Counted from the stretch's first letter, positions 38,119 through 51,291 are shown. The stretch: 64,000 bases of DNA from Bursaphelenchus xylophilus (GCA_904066235.2 CAJFCV020000005.1:2909501-2973500), one strand, 5' to 3'. Numbers and translations: made by a program. Notes: generated by a model not told the origin, from the sequence alone.

Positions 38119-40347
38119 TTAAATCTTTCGTATCCGTTCGGGTGTGGAGACTGTCGACGAGCTCGGCGAGTTGGCCGAACTTGAAATCGTCGAAATTGAA
38201 CATTTTGGTGAAGGCGTCGGAGCCACCTTCAACGGCACCATTCTTCTGTAAAATACCATCCAAGAAGCGAACACAACGCCGATCACAGCCACCTCCATCA
38301 TCCACACCGGCCGTGGGCCATTGGATTGGTAGAGTTTGGAGGCGCCGATTGGCCCAATCATGCGGCCAACGGCGCTGGAGACTTGAAGCCAGCCTTGTTC
38401 GGAGCCTTGACGTCGAGGGCCGAGGATCTTGGAGAACAAAGTGTTAAGAGTGATCTGCATCAACGGGAAAGTCAGGCCGATCACAATGGTGTAGGAGAGG
38501 AAGAAGACCCAGACGTTGACCTGGTCCAATTGCTCGCACCAAGAGAACCGCTCGGTGTTGCAGCCAACGGCCTTGTCCGTTCCGTTGGTAATAGTGTGAA
38601 TTGAGGGTAGGAAAGGCCAAGAGAATGTGAGAATATGGAACAGCGCCATTCCGGCCAACGCAATGATGGTCCCCGATCTCAAGGGAACCCATCTCTCCAA
38701 CTTCAAGAAGATGTATGCCGCATATGTTGCCATTGTCATAACTCCAACAATTCCCTGAGCAATACTCATGTAGCGCACAGCCAACTCCTCCTTCAGGTTG
38801 AACATCATCATGGCAAATGGCGATCCCAGCGTCTCCAAGTTGGTCCGAACAAACATGTCCGTGAAACGAGTCGCATAGCAGATCCAAACGGCGATAACGT
38901 CGTACGGAGGAACGAACGGTTTCTTCGCTGGGGCTTGCTCCACATCTGAAGTGGAACCATCCTCTTCAACACCAGCGTATTCTTCTTGGAAGAAAAATTT
39001 GACCAAAATCAGACCCGTGATGTTGATCATGCACGCAACGTAGGCCGGAGCGGTGTATAGGGAGAAGCTGAACATGTTGAAGAAGCGGATTCCAGGATGT
39101 TCGAGGGCAGTGAAGACCAGTTGGAATACTGAAAAAAGTAAAAATCAGACTTGCAGGGCAAAATTTTGAAAAGTGACATTTCGTCTACAAAAATTATTGA
39201 TTTTTTCTTAGTACTAGAAAACTCATGGAATTTTTTTTAGTGAGTGCCATAGGGCATTTAAAGTCATTGATAAAGTTTAAAAAATTTATAGCGTCACAAT
39301 GACGGATTTTTTGGATTTTTCTTCATCAAAATCGCAATTTTGCGGAATTCTTATTTTGGCTGTTTCTTATAAAAAAAATTTTTAAAACTCTGTAAAATAA
39401 CACTTACAAGGCCCACTAGTCAATCCCAACGCCTGTCCGCATGTCACCCACGCGATGGCTTTCGTTCGATCCTCTGAAGTTGAGGCCGTCGAGGCGTAAC
39501 TCCTCAAAATCGCCACATTCCCCGAGCCCATACCAGTGACAAATCGCACCAGCAATAACATGAAACGTTTTGGGAAATCGACTACCTCCATGATGATATA
39601 AAAGATGTTTCCGGTCAGCATTAAAAACAGCCCAAAGCAGAGCGGCGGACTGACCGCCTTGATCTTATTACTCCACCAGCCGAAGAAGGGTGATATAATG
39701 ATCTGACCCACACTGTAGAGGGCTACCGTGTAGCCGTAGAAGGACTCGTCCATGTCCGGATCGAGCTGAAATTTGAGGATAATCAAATTGCAAAGGGGTT
39801 TGGCAAATATGACAAATTTTTGAAGGTGTTTTGTGAGGAATTAAAAGAATGAATCGCTAGATTCTCAATCATCGGGGTTTTTTTCTTTGGCCATGTGTAA
39901 TGTAGGCCACGTATCAATTTGTAAGAATTTTAGTGCAGATTTTGAAAAATCAGCTGAGATATTTTAAGTTTAAAAATGATTTTTCAGACGAGAGAGTGTG
40001 AAAAATTAAGAGGGTGGTCAGAGAAAAATTACTTTTAGGCCTTATCTTGAAACCTTTTTTTATAAAAAACTGTTTTTGTTACATACATGATAAAAAAAGT
40101 ATATTTTTTACAAATTAGGACAAAAAAAATTTAAAAAAATATTTTTTTTTATTTTTTCATTTTTTGAAAATAAAAAAAAATGAAATTAAAATCCACTTAC
40201 AATCTGCATATAAGGCCATAACGCACTGAAATACAAGGCAAACTGGACGGACCCCACGAACGAAAGCAGGGCCGCAATGTAGATACTCAACCAGTGAGTC
40301 TTCTTCTCCTCTTTGATGATCGGTTTCTCGTCTGATGGGACGTACAT
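38119..40347 (-). CDS. MFSD8/CLN7-like lysosomal transporter
   Basis: Exons 40347-40201, 39765-39408 and 39128-38119 join (phases 0, 1) to 504 residues, near the 518 of human MFSD8. It is a major facilitator with about twelve membrane segments. Family signatures seen: FALYFSALWPYMQI then LDPDMDESFYGYTVALYSVG, ISPFFGWWSNK (the loop 2-3 MFS motif), RFVTGMGSGNVAILRSYAS, CGQALGLTSGP, and the C-terminal half with FVPPYDVIAVW and GWLQVSSAVGRMIGPIGA. MFSD8 is a lysosomal membrane protein. The N-terminal DEKPII resembles an acidic di-leucine sorting signal, which supports lysosomal targeting (inference). The ATG follows a TTTTTCTTGCAG acceptor directly, so a trans-spliced leader or a non-coding first exon is likely. 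Residues 460 on are Ser/Pro-rich. Confidence 0.88.
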
Positions 40348-42024
40348 CTGCAAGAAAAACGCCAATTAAAAAAGACGCAATCGGAAAAAACGCTCGCAAA
40401 AACCAGCGACAAATTTTCGTATCTGCGATGTTTACGGAAACTTTGGCGAGAAGATAAGGGGACTGTTTTCGGGGCGATTTTCAAAGGTTGCGAAAGAGAA
40501 ATGAAAGGAGATTCCATTGGGAAACAATAATTATCTGTGCAATAAGAGGATCGAAAGCTTTTGAAAAAACAATGTGGACAGGGAATAAATAAATATTTTT
40601 TTTAAAAAATGATTAGAAAAAATTTTGAAATAAAAAAAATATTTTTTCTATATTAAAAAAAATCGATAAAAAAAATTTTTTTAATACAGCAAAAATCAGA
40701 AAATTCAAAAAAAAAAAAATAAAAAAAAAAAATCAAAAAAATTCATTTTTTTCAAAAAATCTCAAATTTTCAAAAATCAAAATTTCGCTAAAAAATCCAA
40801 TCATATTTTTTCTGTATTAAAAAATCTGAAAATTCAAAAAAAAAAATTTTTTAAAATCCATTTTTTCAAAAGATCCTAAAATTTCAAAATCAAAAATTTC
40901 ACTAAAAATCCAATAATTTTTTTCTGTATTAAAAAATCTGAAAATTCAAAAAAAAATCAATAAAATTTTTTAAACCCAAAATTTCAAAAATCAAAAATTT
41001 CCCCCAAAAAATCCAAAATTCCTTTGGTTTTCTCCCCTGAAAAATAATAAATATCATACCAAAAATGACGATTAAAAACCCATTAATCAACGAGCAAAGA
41101 GCCTTTGCCGCTGAACAGTCAATGCTTTCTTCAATCGGGGTCTTGAAATTATATACAGAGGCGTTGTGAAAGAAAGAAAGAATCTCAAAAAGAATTCCAC
41201 TGCCTCATGCGATGGGAAATCACATTGAATAGGCGGGTAAACACACCCACTTATGGGATTCCACATTGTCATACACCCACTGGGATAATAGAGGCCAACA
41301 CGAATCAGAGGTTTGCTGCTGGATATTGTTGACGTTTCATTGTTAGCAAAATGACTCAAAATATGGCGTGGTAAAAAATATTTTCTTCTCCATATATGGT
41401 GATCTTGTAGGTACTATATTTACATTACTTTTGAAGGTAGTATAAATTTCGTTTCCCTACAAACAACTTTTTTATCACCGGATTTCCTTCTCCATGCCGT
41501 GATTACCCGCAGTCCAGACGCCACTTTAATTCGATTGTTTTGATAAGGTTATAAAGTTGGCGCTGATAAGAGCCGGGACCGCCCACCTCCACAAGGTCTC
41601 TATTTATTTTTGAGAACGAAAGGGATCTCGAAAAATCTCGAAAAGACACGATAACAGTGGAAAGTTCCGAACTTTTGAGAGACCACATGCTCGTTGGTAG
41701 ACATCTCCCCAGAGCCATCTCTAGCAAAGAGGAGTTACTGTAGGGTTGTTTGTAAAGCCCTTTTTTGCGGGGAATTTTGTCTAGAGGCCATCAAAATCAA
41801 GTCATATCAAGTGCAGGTGCATATAGATAAATGGTTTTTGAGGCTGAAAGCGGCATAAACAAGATATGAGATGATACAAAACATCGTTTTTCTGTGCAAA
41901 AAATTTACTACGCCTACGGCAATTGTTGGAAGTTTCTATGACTAAAAGATATGTATGTGAAAATAGCATGTGTATTTTATCATATGAGGGAGATTCTTGG
42001 ACCTCAGTAACCTCTATTAAGAAT
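40348..42024. other. Low-complexity A/T DNA upstream of the transporter
   Basis: Positions 40560-41040 consist of AAAAATTT-type runs with phrases such as TCTGTATTAAAAAATCTGAA repeated three times. No gene is supported in the rest; minus frames at 41087-41359 and 41503-41727 have no domain. The stretch may hold the 5' non-coding exon and promoter of the transporter gene. Confidence 0.45.
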
Positions 42025-42222
42025 ATGATGTCCTCAAAAACTACCTATGCTTCTACAGCGCCTATGCCATCAGCAACTCCACTTCCAAGCCACCCACCTC
42101 CCCCAGCAACCCCCCAGCAAACACCACTACAAACCCCATCGCCTCAACAAACCAACGCAAAATTACCACAAGCAAAGAACAGCCGAGGCTCATTAAATTT
42201 CTGGACTGCCTTCTTCCTGTAA
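42025..42222 (+). CDS. Possible small Pro/Thr-rich protein
   Basis: Sixty-five codons from an ATGATG start, with a Pro/Thr/Gln-rich middle (PLPSHPPPPATPQQTPLQTP) and the end SLNFWTAFFL. Codon use looks protein-like and the bias is one-stranded, but there is no signal peptide, splice evidence or known family. It may be an exon or chance low-complexity sequence. Confidence 0.22.
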   Translation: MMSSKTTYASTAPMPSATPLPSHPPPPATPQQTPLQTPSPQQTNAKLPQAKNSRGSLNFWTAFFL

Positions 42223-44483
42223 ATGCAAACTGATAATACGAGAAATGGGCGAAACGCCGATTTAATACCGTTGAACTGCCCCGCCCACCGTTCCGCCGCT
42301 GACGTCAGCCGCCTCATTCAATTGGACGTTTGGTCTTCGACAAGAGTCAAGATGGTGTTTCGAAGTTCAAACCTCGGCCGTGTTCACTTGGATCGAAACC
42401 TTCATAAATGTTGGGGACGGTAAATGGGAGGAGAAAAGTCCAAATAAAGACTGGAAACAAGGATTAACAGAGGAAAATCGTGGAGCTGAAACATTTAGAT
42501 TTTGATAAGAATTGGTAGAAATAGAGATCATGTCTGCCAAAAACATTAAAAATTTTTAAAAAAATGAAGAAAAAATCGGGATTTTGATGTAAAAAGTTGA
42601 GAAAATTGAACAAATTTTAGGCCATTCAAGGGTAGATTTTTTCGCCAGTTTCTGTGATGTGATATCACAAAATTTCTACCAAAAATCAACCTTCTAGCAA
42701 CTACAAGCCTGAAATTTGCAAGGATATAGTCAAAACAAGTTTTTTCTCTGACCAGCCTCCGCATTTTACGTGCTCTCTCTCCAAAAAGAATCGTGAAACA
42801 ACAGGGCTGCCCTTGCAAATTGCGACATGAAATTTTAAGACATCAATAACCACATATCATACGTACTGTAGGCATAAAATTCAAAGGAAATCTGAGCGAT
42901 GACACTTGAGTATTACCCTAACTACCTTGAACACTTTTTTCTCCCAAAAACTCTAAAAATCAAACTACCCCAAATTTCCCCATAACGAAAGATGACCGCT
43001 CACCACCGTAGCACACACCAACAATGATATTAGTTTTGTCAACAGTTGCACAAAAATTTATGGCTTGATGGATGGGTTGTGTCCTCTTCCATCAGTTGAG
43101 ACACCGACAAGAATGTTCATATCCCTGCGGGGGCATTTGTGTTTGCTGTTAAACTAACTAAACAAAAAAAAGTTAAGTGGAAAAGTGCGAAATGTTCTTG
43201 AGAAAGACGGAACGGGGTCAGTGAACTCAACGATGATGCTAAATGACTCACGTGATCGATCTGCGTCAGAGTTGGAACGGAGAAGACTTTGCGAATTTTT
43301 GGGACTACCGTCTATTTGAACCCATTGCTTGGCGAATGGGTGAAAGAAGCATCGAAAAAAACGGTTGTTCAACAAGTACGAAGAGGTGTTGAGACCAAGA
43401 ATAGACATTGATGTCAGAGGGGGCAAGATGAATCAGATTTTAAATTGGCTTTAGAATGAACAATGTACAAAGCGTACATTGCATCTTAAAATTTAGAGAA
43501 ACGTCATGTTCATGCTACAAATCAACCCTTGAAAATTTTAGCCAAGCTTTTTGCCTAGGCTGATGAGATATTAAAAGGTCTGATAAGGGAGCACTGAAAA
43601 TGTGGAGAGCGGTAAGAGAGTTGCCATACTTAAGTCATCGCTTTGTAGACCTCGCTTAGTCATACATTACTATCTGCAGAAAACCTCTTCAAACCCTGAG
43701 AACACCATCTATCTTCGCTCTTGACCTCTCGCCACAATCAACATACCTTCTCTCACAATTAAATAGCTGAATATTTCGGACACCCTTGCAAACCGAAACC
43801 TGAAACTTTCAGGAATTAATCAGTGTTCTAGATAGACGACTCCACAAAAAATCGAGGCCGATATGTTAATCATGCCTCCGGCAATTCACTGATCAATTTG
43901 GGGAGGTCTTCATAAAGAAGTGCTCGATTTTCTCGACGATTCTTTGTCATCTTTTCTCCCCCTCAACTTGTGGTTTGGACATCTAATCTCTGTCACACAG
44001 TCTTGCAAAACAACCTCGTAATAATATTTTCGATGTGGGAAAATATGTTGGTTAACTTTTACAGCAGCACTGCCGACCATCGGAGTTTACACTTCGAAGG
44101 TAGCTCGGTTCTTAAAAATATTTAAAGCAGAAGTGAAGGATCCCGCTGTAAACGCCTTACCTCACGCAAAAAACTAGGAATATGGGTTACACACAGACCC
44201 AGCGAATAAAAGGTTATGATGTTTTAATGATGTTGGTAAAGCAGAAAAAAGGGAACAGAGTAAGTGAAACAAACTTTTAAAATAACGAGAATAGAGGGTC
44301 TACTATAGGTAACAATAACTCACAAAAAACGTTTTCGGACCGTCTGATCATTGTGTTCAACATTGAGGGCACACATAGACCTTATCCCTTTGGTGTAACG
44401 AAGATTTTTATTGATCTTACCGACGAGAGAAAGTCCAAAATATGGAGAGAAGTCAGAGAAACAAATATTTTTCTTGGGCTATA

Positions 44484-44650
44484 TCAGCCTGTCCGGAAAA
44501 TAATGCGCACAATGCCTCATTATTTTCCCGACTGTGCAGATGGCATCGCAGGAGTGAAAAGCAATTTGATTTCGCTGCGATACATTTGTTTCACGGCGGC
44601 GATGCGATTTTCGATGCGACAGAGTGCTCACTATTTTCACGACAGCCTGA
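44484..44650. mobile_element. MITE family B, copy 2
   Basis: TCAGCCTGTCCGGAAAATAA at the left and CTATTTTCACGACAGCCTGA at the right, between TA and TA. 167 bp, non-coding. Two open frames across it are artefacts. Confidence 0.75.
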
Positions 44651-45063
44651 TATTTCTGTCAATTTCATGGTTTTTGGCGAGAGAGTATGCGAAACGATGA
44701 GAGTTGGCTAGACAAGACTCATGACTTTAAAATCTTGGTTTTTTCTGCAAGCCAAAAATCTGTAACGTATGTCTTGGCAATATTTTAGTTTGAAAGCTCT
44801 AAATTTGTTGCAAGTTCCTAAGGTATATCAGTGTCGCGCAAGATCCCGCAATTTTCAAAAAAGCCGTCAAATATCTGCGCCAAAAATGGCCCCTTCGCCA
44901 ATGCAAGAAAAACTTCTTCTGCGTATTCTAAAGTCTCCCACCGTCAAATTTTAAAATTAATTTTAACTTCTTGGATGGCTGCAAAGAACACAAAGATATT
45001 TACAAAAAGTTTCTGTCGTATCTCTTGAGATACCCTGTACAACAACAATATTTTTGCCTGACC

Positions 45064-45221
45064 TCAGTCTGTCGGGAAAATCGTGGCTTTTCATCGCTGA
45101 AAACTATCTCACGCTCTGTCAAAAAAAACGGTGCAGTCGCACACCAAATTCCCAGCCGTCGCAAAGCGATGATAGTGATTTCAAGGCATGACATTCCGCT
45201 GCTATTTTCCCGACAGACCGA
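45064..45221. mobile_element. MITE family B, copy 3
   Basis: TCAGTCTGTCGGGAAAATCG at the left and GCTATTTTCCCGACAGACCG at the right. 158 bp. Confidence 0.75.
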
Positions 45222-45980
45222 TTACTTCAAAACAATTAGAGTTAAGGTGTCGAAATGGCTATTAATTCAAGTTTAAGAGTCTATACAGTCTATTAATAGT
45301 CTCAGTAGCTCGTTTTTTATAGCAAGTACAAACAACTTTTCCAGTCGATTTTTGATGACATGATGGAATACTTTCAAAATTTTTAGAGTTTTGGACTCCG
45401 CTCAATTTTGTTTTCCCCCATTCCCATCGCAAACAAAAACACTTTTGATTTTTGCTGTAATATCGACAGTACTACTACTACAACTCTTCATATGAGAAAA
45501 ACTTTTAAAAATGACATTAGGACAAAGTACAGCACATTTGTTCCGTTGAAAAGCCCAATTCCTACGTGCCGACTGCAAGAATGGACCTAAATAATCATCT
45601 TATTCTCGTAAAAACTTTCAACAAGTACTGTTTATCGCCGGCTTATCAATCGAGACTAAAGAATTCGAGAATATTTTCAAGTTTAAGCCGGTTCTGTGCA
45701 ATTTGTTTTTTAGTTTAATTAGCAGCAATAAAGTGGAAGTGATTTTAATGCGATCACTTTTGAGGTTGAGTGCAAAGTCATAGTGTTAAATTATTACCCT
45801 GGGCTTGTATTTAGTGGAAATTCAAGATCATAAAATTTGATACAGCGGAGTCTCTGTACAACAAATTTCCGCTGAGCGGAACCTGTTAGCCTTGAAAATC
45901 AAACGCTAGCTTTTTTAGGAACTCTAAGGTGCTCTGAGGACAGCAATAAAAGCCTGAGCATTGCGCCCGTCAATACTCTA

Positions 45981-46130
45981 CAGTGACGGACCTGATCTAG
46001 TGGCAAAAAACGTACTATTTTGCATCCGGAAAGCATCAAAAATGTGGCAAAATGCTTCCCTCTCCAGGTGAAAAAACTCCGATTTCAAAAGCGTGCCTGC
46101 TCTTTTTGTGAAGGAAAGGGCGTGGGCAGC
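45981..46130. mobile_element. MITE family A, copy 4 (left half)
   Basis: Starts CAGTGACGGACCTGATCTAG after TA and continues through GCATCCGGAAAGCATC and CTCCAGGTGAAAAAACTCCG. The right half is missing. Confidence 0.65.
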
Positions 46131-46404
46131 TAGAAAAACCTCGGAAATTCTGCGGGAGGGTTTGGAAATCAACCGACTTTTGCTTACAACAGAAAACTCA
46201 AATGATGAATTTGGCAGTTAGATGTTGCGAATTGAGTTTCCTGGTATATCAATAGCTTGAATAGTTACCATAAAGTTAACCAGGTATTTTGTTTCCGTTT
46301 TTAAAAAACAAACTCCCATAAATTTGAAAGCGGTTGATGAATTCAATAGATTCGTGTACTTATCAATACCATGGAGATGTCAATGTAAAATTTCTATAAT
46401 ACTA

Positions 46405-46641
46405 CAGTGACGGACCTGATCCAGTGGAAAAAAACGTACCATGTTGCATCCGGGAAGTATCAAAAAATGCGACAAAATGCCTCCCTGTCCAACTAAAAAA
46501 TCTCCGTTTTGAAAGGAAAAGAGTGGGCGCGCTTCTGAAATCGGAGTTTTCCAGTTGGAGAGGGAGGTATTTTGCTACTTTTTTGATACTTCCCGGATGC
46601 AAAATGGTACGTTTTGTGCCACTGGTTCAGGTCCGCCACTG
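46405..46641. mobile_element. MITE family A, copy 5
   Basis: A complete 237-bp copy flanked by TA: CAGTGACGGACCTGATCCAG at the left, CTGGTTCAGGTCCGCCACTG at the right. It is a good reference copy for the family. Confidence 0.8.
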
Positions 46642-47814
46642 TAGATTACATGAGGGAAATCGTAGTTCTAATCAAAAAATATCGGATTCCCGCAAGTGTC
46701 GGGACGCTAGAATATTATTTGTTTTCCCAGTGATCAAAGAACTACTCCTTTTTTGATATATACATTGTAATATCCTATCTATCACTATCTCTAACAATTT
46801 ATAAAACGTCTAATTACGTCATCATTGGCAACGAAAACCAAAGAATTCTTGGAATGAACTAAAGTAATGTTCTTTGCAGCAGTTTTTTTCTTCTTCAACT
46901 CATATCATCAATTCTGGGAATTCCCCATTTTCAATTCTGCCTTATCAATTTCAAACCCTGACGGTCAGGGTTTTACGACTTTTGGGGACTTCAGACAATA
47001 TGCCCATTTGCTATCTTGAAGAAAGCTATTTATGAATAGTTTTTTTGGGTTGCAAGAAACTTCTAAATGCTTGCAAGAAACTTCTAATTCCCTTGTTTTC
47101 ATCTCAATCTACGTGTCGACTCATAAGAAACTTCCCTATCAAAAGTTTGGCTCCTAAAATCCCATACAGCTGACTTGCGATAACAGTATTTGCACACGGC
47201 AGTTTCGACATTACAAACCGTTCTAATAACTTTCTTTCGTTGTCACGCGGTTCTTTGAAAATCGCCAAACAACATCATCAATCAAGTTCACGTGATTCCG
47301 TCGCTTGATGAAAGTACACAACAAAAATTTAAAAATTTCTTGCAAAAAACCCTTTATTTTTTAAGCTTATTAAATTTTATCTTTAAAATTTTTCAAAAAT
47401 TAAGCCTTTTCAAGTCTAATAAGATAATAAATACAGACTTTTAGCCGCTGAAAAGGTTAATCCGGTCCAAAAATTCAACTTGACTCAACAAAATTAATAT
47501 TTATATCCTCCTAAACGACAGCAGTTACTGTGGTCCGTAAACAGAGGGAGATGACTCACAAATAACCGTATGTGTATTACTGAGTCATGAAAAAAGATCA
47601 ACGGGAGTCCGTGGGATTAATATGTGTGGAGTTGAACACGCAATACACCCCCGTTCATGAATGGGATACAAAATATACGAGAAGGGAGCAAGAAGGAAGC
47701 AAATCGAAGTGTTCCCCTTCAAAATACAACGTCAAAAGACCATTGGCCGTTGTGACAAAAGTGGTGAGAAATGAAGGCAACTGAAACGTGACCTCTGCAC
47801 TTGAGAAAAGAAAA

Positions 47815-47872
47815 CTTCACGTTGCACTGTGCGCTTTTATAAAATTCGAAAAACGCACAGTGCAACTTGAAG
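47815..47872. repeat. Short near-perfect hairpin
   Basis: CTTCACGTTGCACTGTGCG pairs with CGCACAGTGCAACTTGAAG with one mismatch, and a CTTTT/AAAA extension shortens the loop to about ten bases. It is not part of a repeat that I recognise here. Confidence 0.6.
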
Positions 47873-47984
47873 ACGTAGTCTTAGACACATTTTAAGGTCA
47901 CTCCACAAATTTGTTAATAGAAATTTTCACATCCCAACTTTTCAGGTCAAAGACAGTTTGGGTCAACTCAAAATGGATCGATAC

Positions 47985-49510
47985 TGGGCCTAGGGCAGGT
48001 GGATACCCAAAAACGGTTGTAGGAAGTGCCTACGAGGCCTGGCAAAGCCGTTTGATGGTCGGCGAAGGCTCGGCGGAGACTTGGCTAAGACTTGCCAACG
48101 GCTGACCGAAATGGTCCATAGTCGTTGACCCGAAAAGTCGTAAAAGCCCTCACATCAATAATATCTGGATAAAAGTTACGGATCTTCTTTTTTTGCCTCA
48201 AATTCTGGTAATTTAAAAATTACACTGCCTCAGGATAACAAAATTACAGCTAATAATAGCTAAAATTAGAAGAAATGGCCAAGTCTCCGCCCAGCCTTCG
48301 CCGAGCCTTCGCCGACCATCCAACGGCTTCGCCAGGCCACCTAAGCCTTCACCGACTACCCAAATTTTATGGCCATTCTTTTTCCCATTTCGTACTCACA
48401 ATTTTCGAAAAAAATCATGACCTTTTTCATCAAAAAATGTTAAATTTTGATCAAGTTTCGGACCAAAAATCAAAGAATTGACCTGAAGTTGCGCCAAGTT
48501 TCAGAAACAATGGATGTACTAAAAGTTCGACGCTCAATTTTTTTTACCATTTAGATGATATTTTTATGAAATTCCACCGCACAGCTAAAAACGTTTACTT
48601 CGACCAAGTTTTACATGCTCTTTCGGAATATCGCGGTCTCTTCTTGAAATAGCACATTAATTTGAGGCCATTCCTTTATGCAGTTTCCGGAAATTTGTCG
48701 CCGCAAAAGGACATACTGATAATTCGAATGTTCGTGCTGACGTAGGAAGGGAAAAGACGTCTAATTTCGCTGAAATTGATTGTAATCTTTATAGCCATCT
48801 TTTAGCATCGAAATTTCTTATTGAATGTGATATTAGAAAGTTCAAAGGCAAGGTTGATTTTGTGGCCACTCCTGTAATTTACGTCAGAAAACATTGCAAT
48901 AGAAAATTATTATAAAGTTCAAAGGTAAGATCAAGTTTCGATAACCACACCCACAGACCAAGTACGTCTTAAAAAAACCATTTTTTCTGTTTTTTGGTCT
49001 ATCTTTTTGCCAAATAACTAATGATTACTTAATAATGAGCAAAATCTTGTAAGGGCGCTACGACTTTTGACAGTTCTGGTCAACGATACTATGTATCGTG
49101 TCGGTTTGTTACTGTATGCACGAGGGAGGCTGGGAAAAGGCTTAGTTAGAAGAAATAATAAGACTGATCGGGTCCTAGGATAGCTTATCACCTATTTTGA
49201 GGCCTTTTACATGTATTTACATCAATAATGTCTAGATAAAAGTTACGGATCTTCGTTTTTTGCTCCAAATTTTGGTTTTTAGTTGTTACAATAACCCAGG
49301 GATGAAGTAAACTGACGTTACTCATAGCTAAAATTAGAAAAAGTGGATATGTTGCAAGCTTTCGCCGAGTTCCCGCCGAGCCTCAGCCGGCTATCCAACG
49401 GCGTTGAAAGGCCTCGTGAGCACTTCCTACAACCTTTTTTTGGGTGTCCACCTGCCTACGCCCGTATCGATCGATGTCGTGTTGACCCGAACTGTCTTCG
49501 ACCCGAAAAG
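47985..49510. mobile_element. Composite inverted-repeat region
   Basis: About 140 bp at 47985-48100 (GGTTGTAGGAAGTGCCTACG, GGTCGGCGAAGGCTCGGCGG) recurs inverted at about 49343-49470. A shorter inverted copy lies at 48275-48345. A direct repeat (ACATCAATAA..TAAAAGTTACGGATCTTC) occurs at 48150 and 49211. It looks like two related MITEs, one disrupted. Coding is absent. Confidence 0.5.
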
Positions 49511-50446
49511 TCGGGACGCAAATCTAAACCCTTCACAAAGATCGTCCCATAATTAGTGGTTTTTTCAAAGTTTTCCGACTCTTTTTTTCGGTTTGTTTAA
49601 ACTGATAACCGTTGCTTCCATTATTCTTTCATTTTTCATCGGCCGAGGACAAAGTCGGACCAAATAACATCGATAAGGATGTACGTCAATGGTCGCCAAT
49701 CAGGTTAATTAATGTTGAGGGAGATCCTCTCTCCATCGTTTTGACCGATTGCGTCATTGCTTGCCAACTTCCGTTGCAACGGCCGGTTGATTGTTTGATT
49801 TACCAAAGCTCATGACCCAAGATGATAAAAATTTCATCACCCGGTTTGTATGTATTGTCATTTGATAACTGTTATCGGTGCGAGTATAAACCGAGTTTGT
49901 TTGTTTGTCATCAAATTAAAACCTTCAATTTTGTGGAAGATCAATGGTTGGGGGCACGGAGAAAGAACATGGCTTGTCAACGTAGAGTTGAAATAGAATT
50001 GACAAGGTTTAAAAGAAAAACCGAATAAGGAAAATGAACATTAGTACAGTCAAAATATTATGCTACTGTACAAAGATCTCCAGAAAAAATGAAGAATTTA
50101 GTTACTGTCGAAGGGTCTGGGAGGACGGAGCTCCATTTTGTCTTAAAACTGACTCTGTAAACCATAAGCCAAGATATTCAACCGTCTTTGCCGACAAGAG
50201 GGTACAGCAAAAAGGAGTGAAGAAGAAGATGAACTCTTTTTAACATATCTTTGCGCATCCAGCCAGGAAAAAAACTGGATTGCTGGAAAACATTGCGTTT
50301 CTCTTCAAAAATGAGATTACAACATTCCATGTCAATATGTCTTGCAAGTATACATGTAGTATTTGATGCAATTTGCCCCAATTTCAACAGCAAGAAATGA
50401 CTCCGCTGCCAAATCAGTCATTGCCTGCTATCGGTTGGGTTGCCAT

Positions 50447-50840
50447 CAGAGATTGCCACGGCTTCGGAGCCGGCTCTTGGCTCCGGCTCTGAGCGGCTCC
50501 GAGCCCAAAGTCGGAGCCAGGCTTCTCAGCGTTCAAAAAAGTAAAAATTTTATGATCTTGTTAAACCAAATTGCTTGAAAAATACTGGGAAGGGTGTGTT
50601 GCATACGACTTTGGCTGCAAAAACGTTGGGTGTATGATCTCTGGCACTAATAACTTTTATATTGGGAAAAATATTTTTCAAAATTTTTTTGGGCGGGAGC
50701 CGGGATTCGGAGCCGGAGACCTTTTTAAAATTTTCATGGGAGCCGGGAGCCGGAGCCGGAGCGGCAAATTTGGCCTCGGCTCCGGCTCTGGGAGCTAAGA
50801 GCCGGAGCCGGAGCCGAAATTTTGACCGTGGCAATCTCTG
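50447..50840. mobile_element. hAT-type MITE with GGAGCC arrays
   Basis: 394 bp with a perfect 15-bp terminal inverted repeat (CAGAGATTGCCACGG) and perfect 8-bp target duplications GTTGCCAT (50439-50446 and 50841-50848). Both arms are arrays of GGAGCC/GGCTCC units. The repeat reads as false Gly/Ala/Ser-rich ORFs on both strands. Confidence 0.9.
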
Positions 50841-51076
50841 GTTGCCATCTGAATCAGCTTCCGTACTATTCCACTACACAATGCAATAGTTTTTTTTTTG
50901 AAATTTTAATTTCCTATTTTATTTTTATAGCTAGTATATGGTAAGGGTTTGGGACAGAAATGGGTCATATTAATTATGTGTTCAGAGAAGGGGAAAAATT
51001 ATTTTTTATATAGAGGGTTTTGGCAGGTTCATTATGGCCTAAAATCGAGTCATCGTTTTTGAAAATTTTTGCTGTA

Positions 51077-51185
51077 CAGTGGCGGACCTGATCCAGTGGA
51101 AAAAAACGTATTCTTTTGCATCCAGGAAGTATCACAAAATGAAGCAAAATACCTCCCTCTCAAAGTTAAAAAACTCCGATTTCAA
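51077..51185. mobile_element. MITE family A, copy 6 (left half)
   Basis: CAGTGGCGGACCTGATCCAG after TA, then the GCATCCAGGAAGTATC and AAAAAACTCCGATTTC words. The right half is replaced by unrelated DNA that runs up to the F-box gene. Confidence 0.65.
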
Positions 51186-51291
51186 AACATCTGTTTGTAC
51201 ATACATATAGCACACTCATGGTTTATTGTACAGGACATATCACATGAATCGCAATTGCCGCAAAGATTTTATGGTCTAAATTCATTTTCTG

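Larger units (their letters stand above)
42223..51291. other. Gene-poor MITE field
   Basis: Nine kilobases with no gene that I can support on either strand. They hold family A and B MITEs, inverted repeats and a hAT-type MITE, listed separately. The remaining open frames are under 120 codons, without domains, and often lie across repeat arms. A worn family C piece lies around 50080-50200. Confidence 0.5.

Noticed and set aside
44353..44711. 115- and 89-codon plus frames
   Set aside because: Both cross a complete family B MITE and have no domain.
50571..50889. Gly/Ala/Ser-rich frames on both strands
   Set aside because: They are translations of the GGAGCC arrays in the hAT-type MITE.
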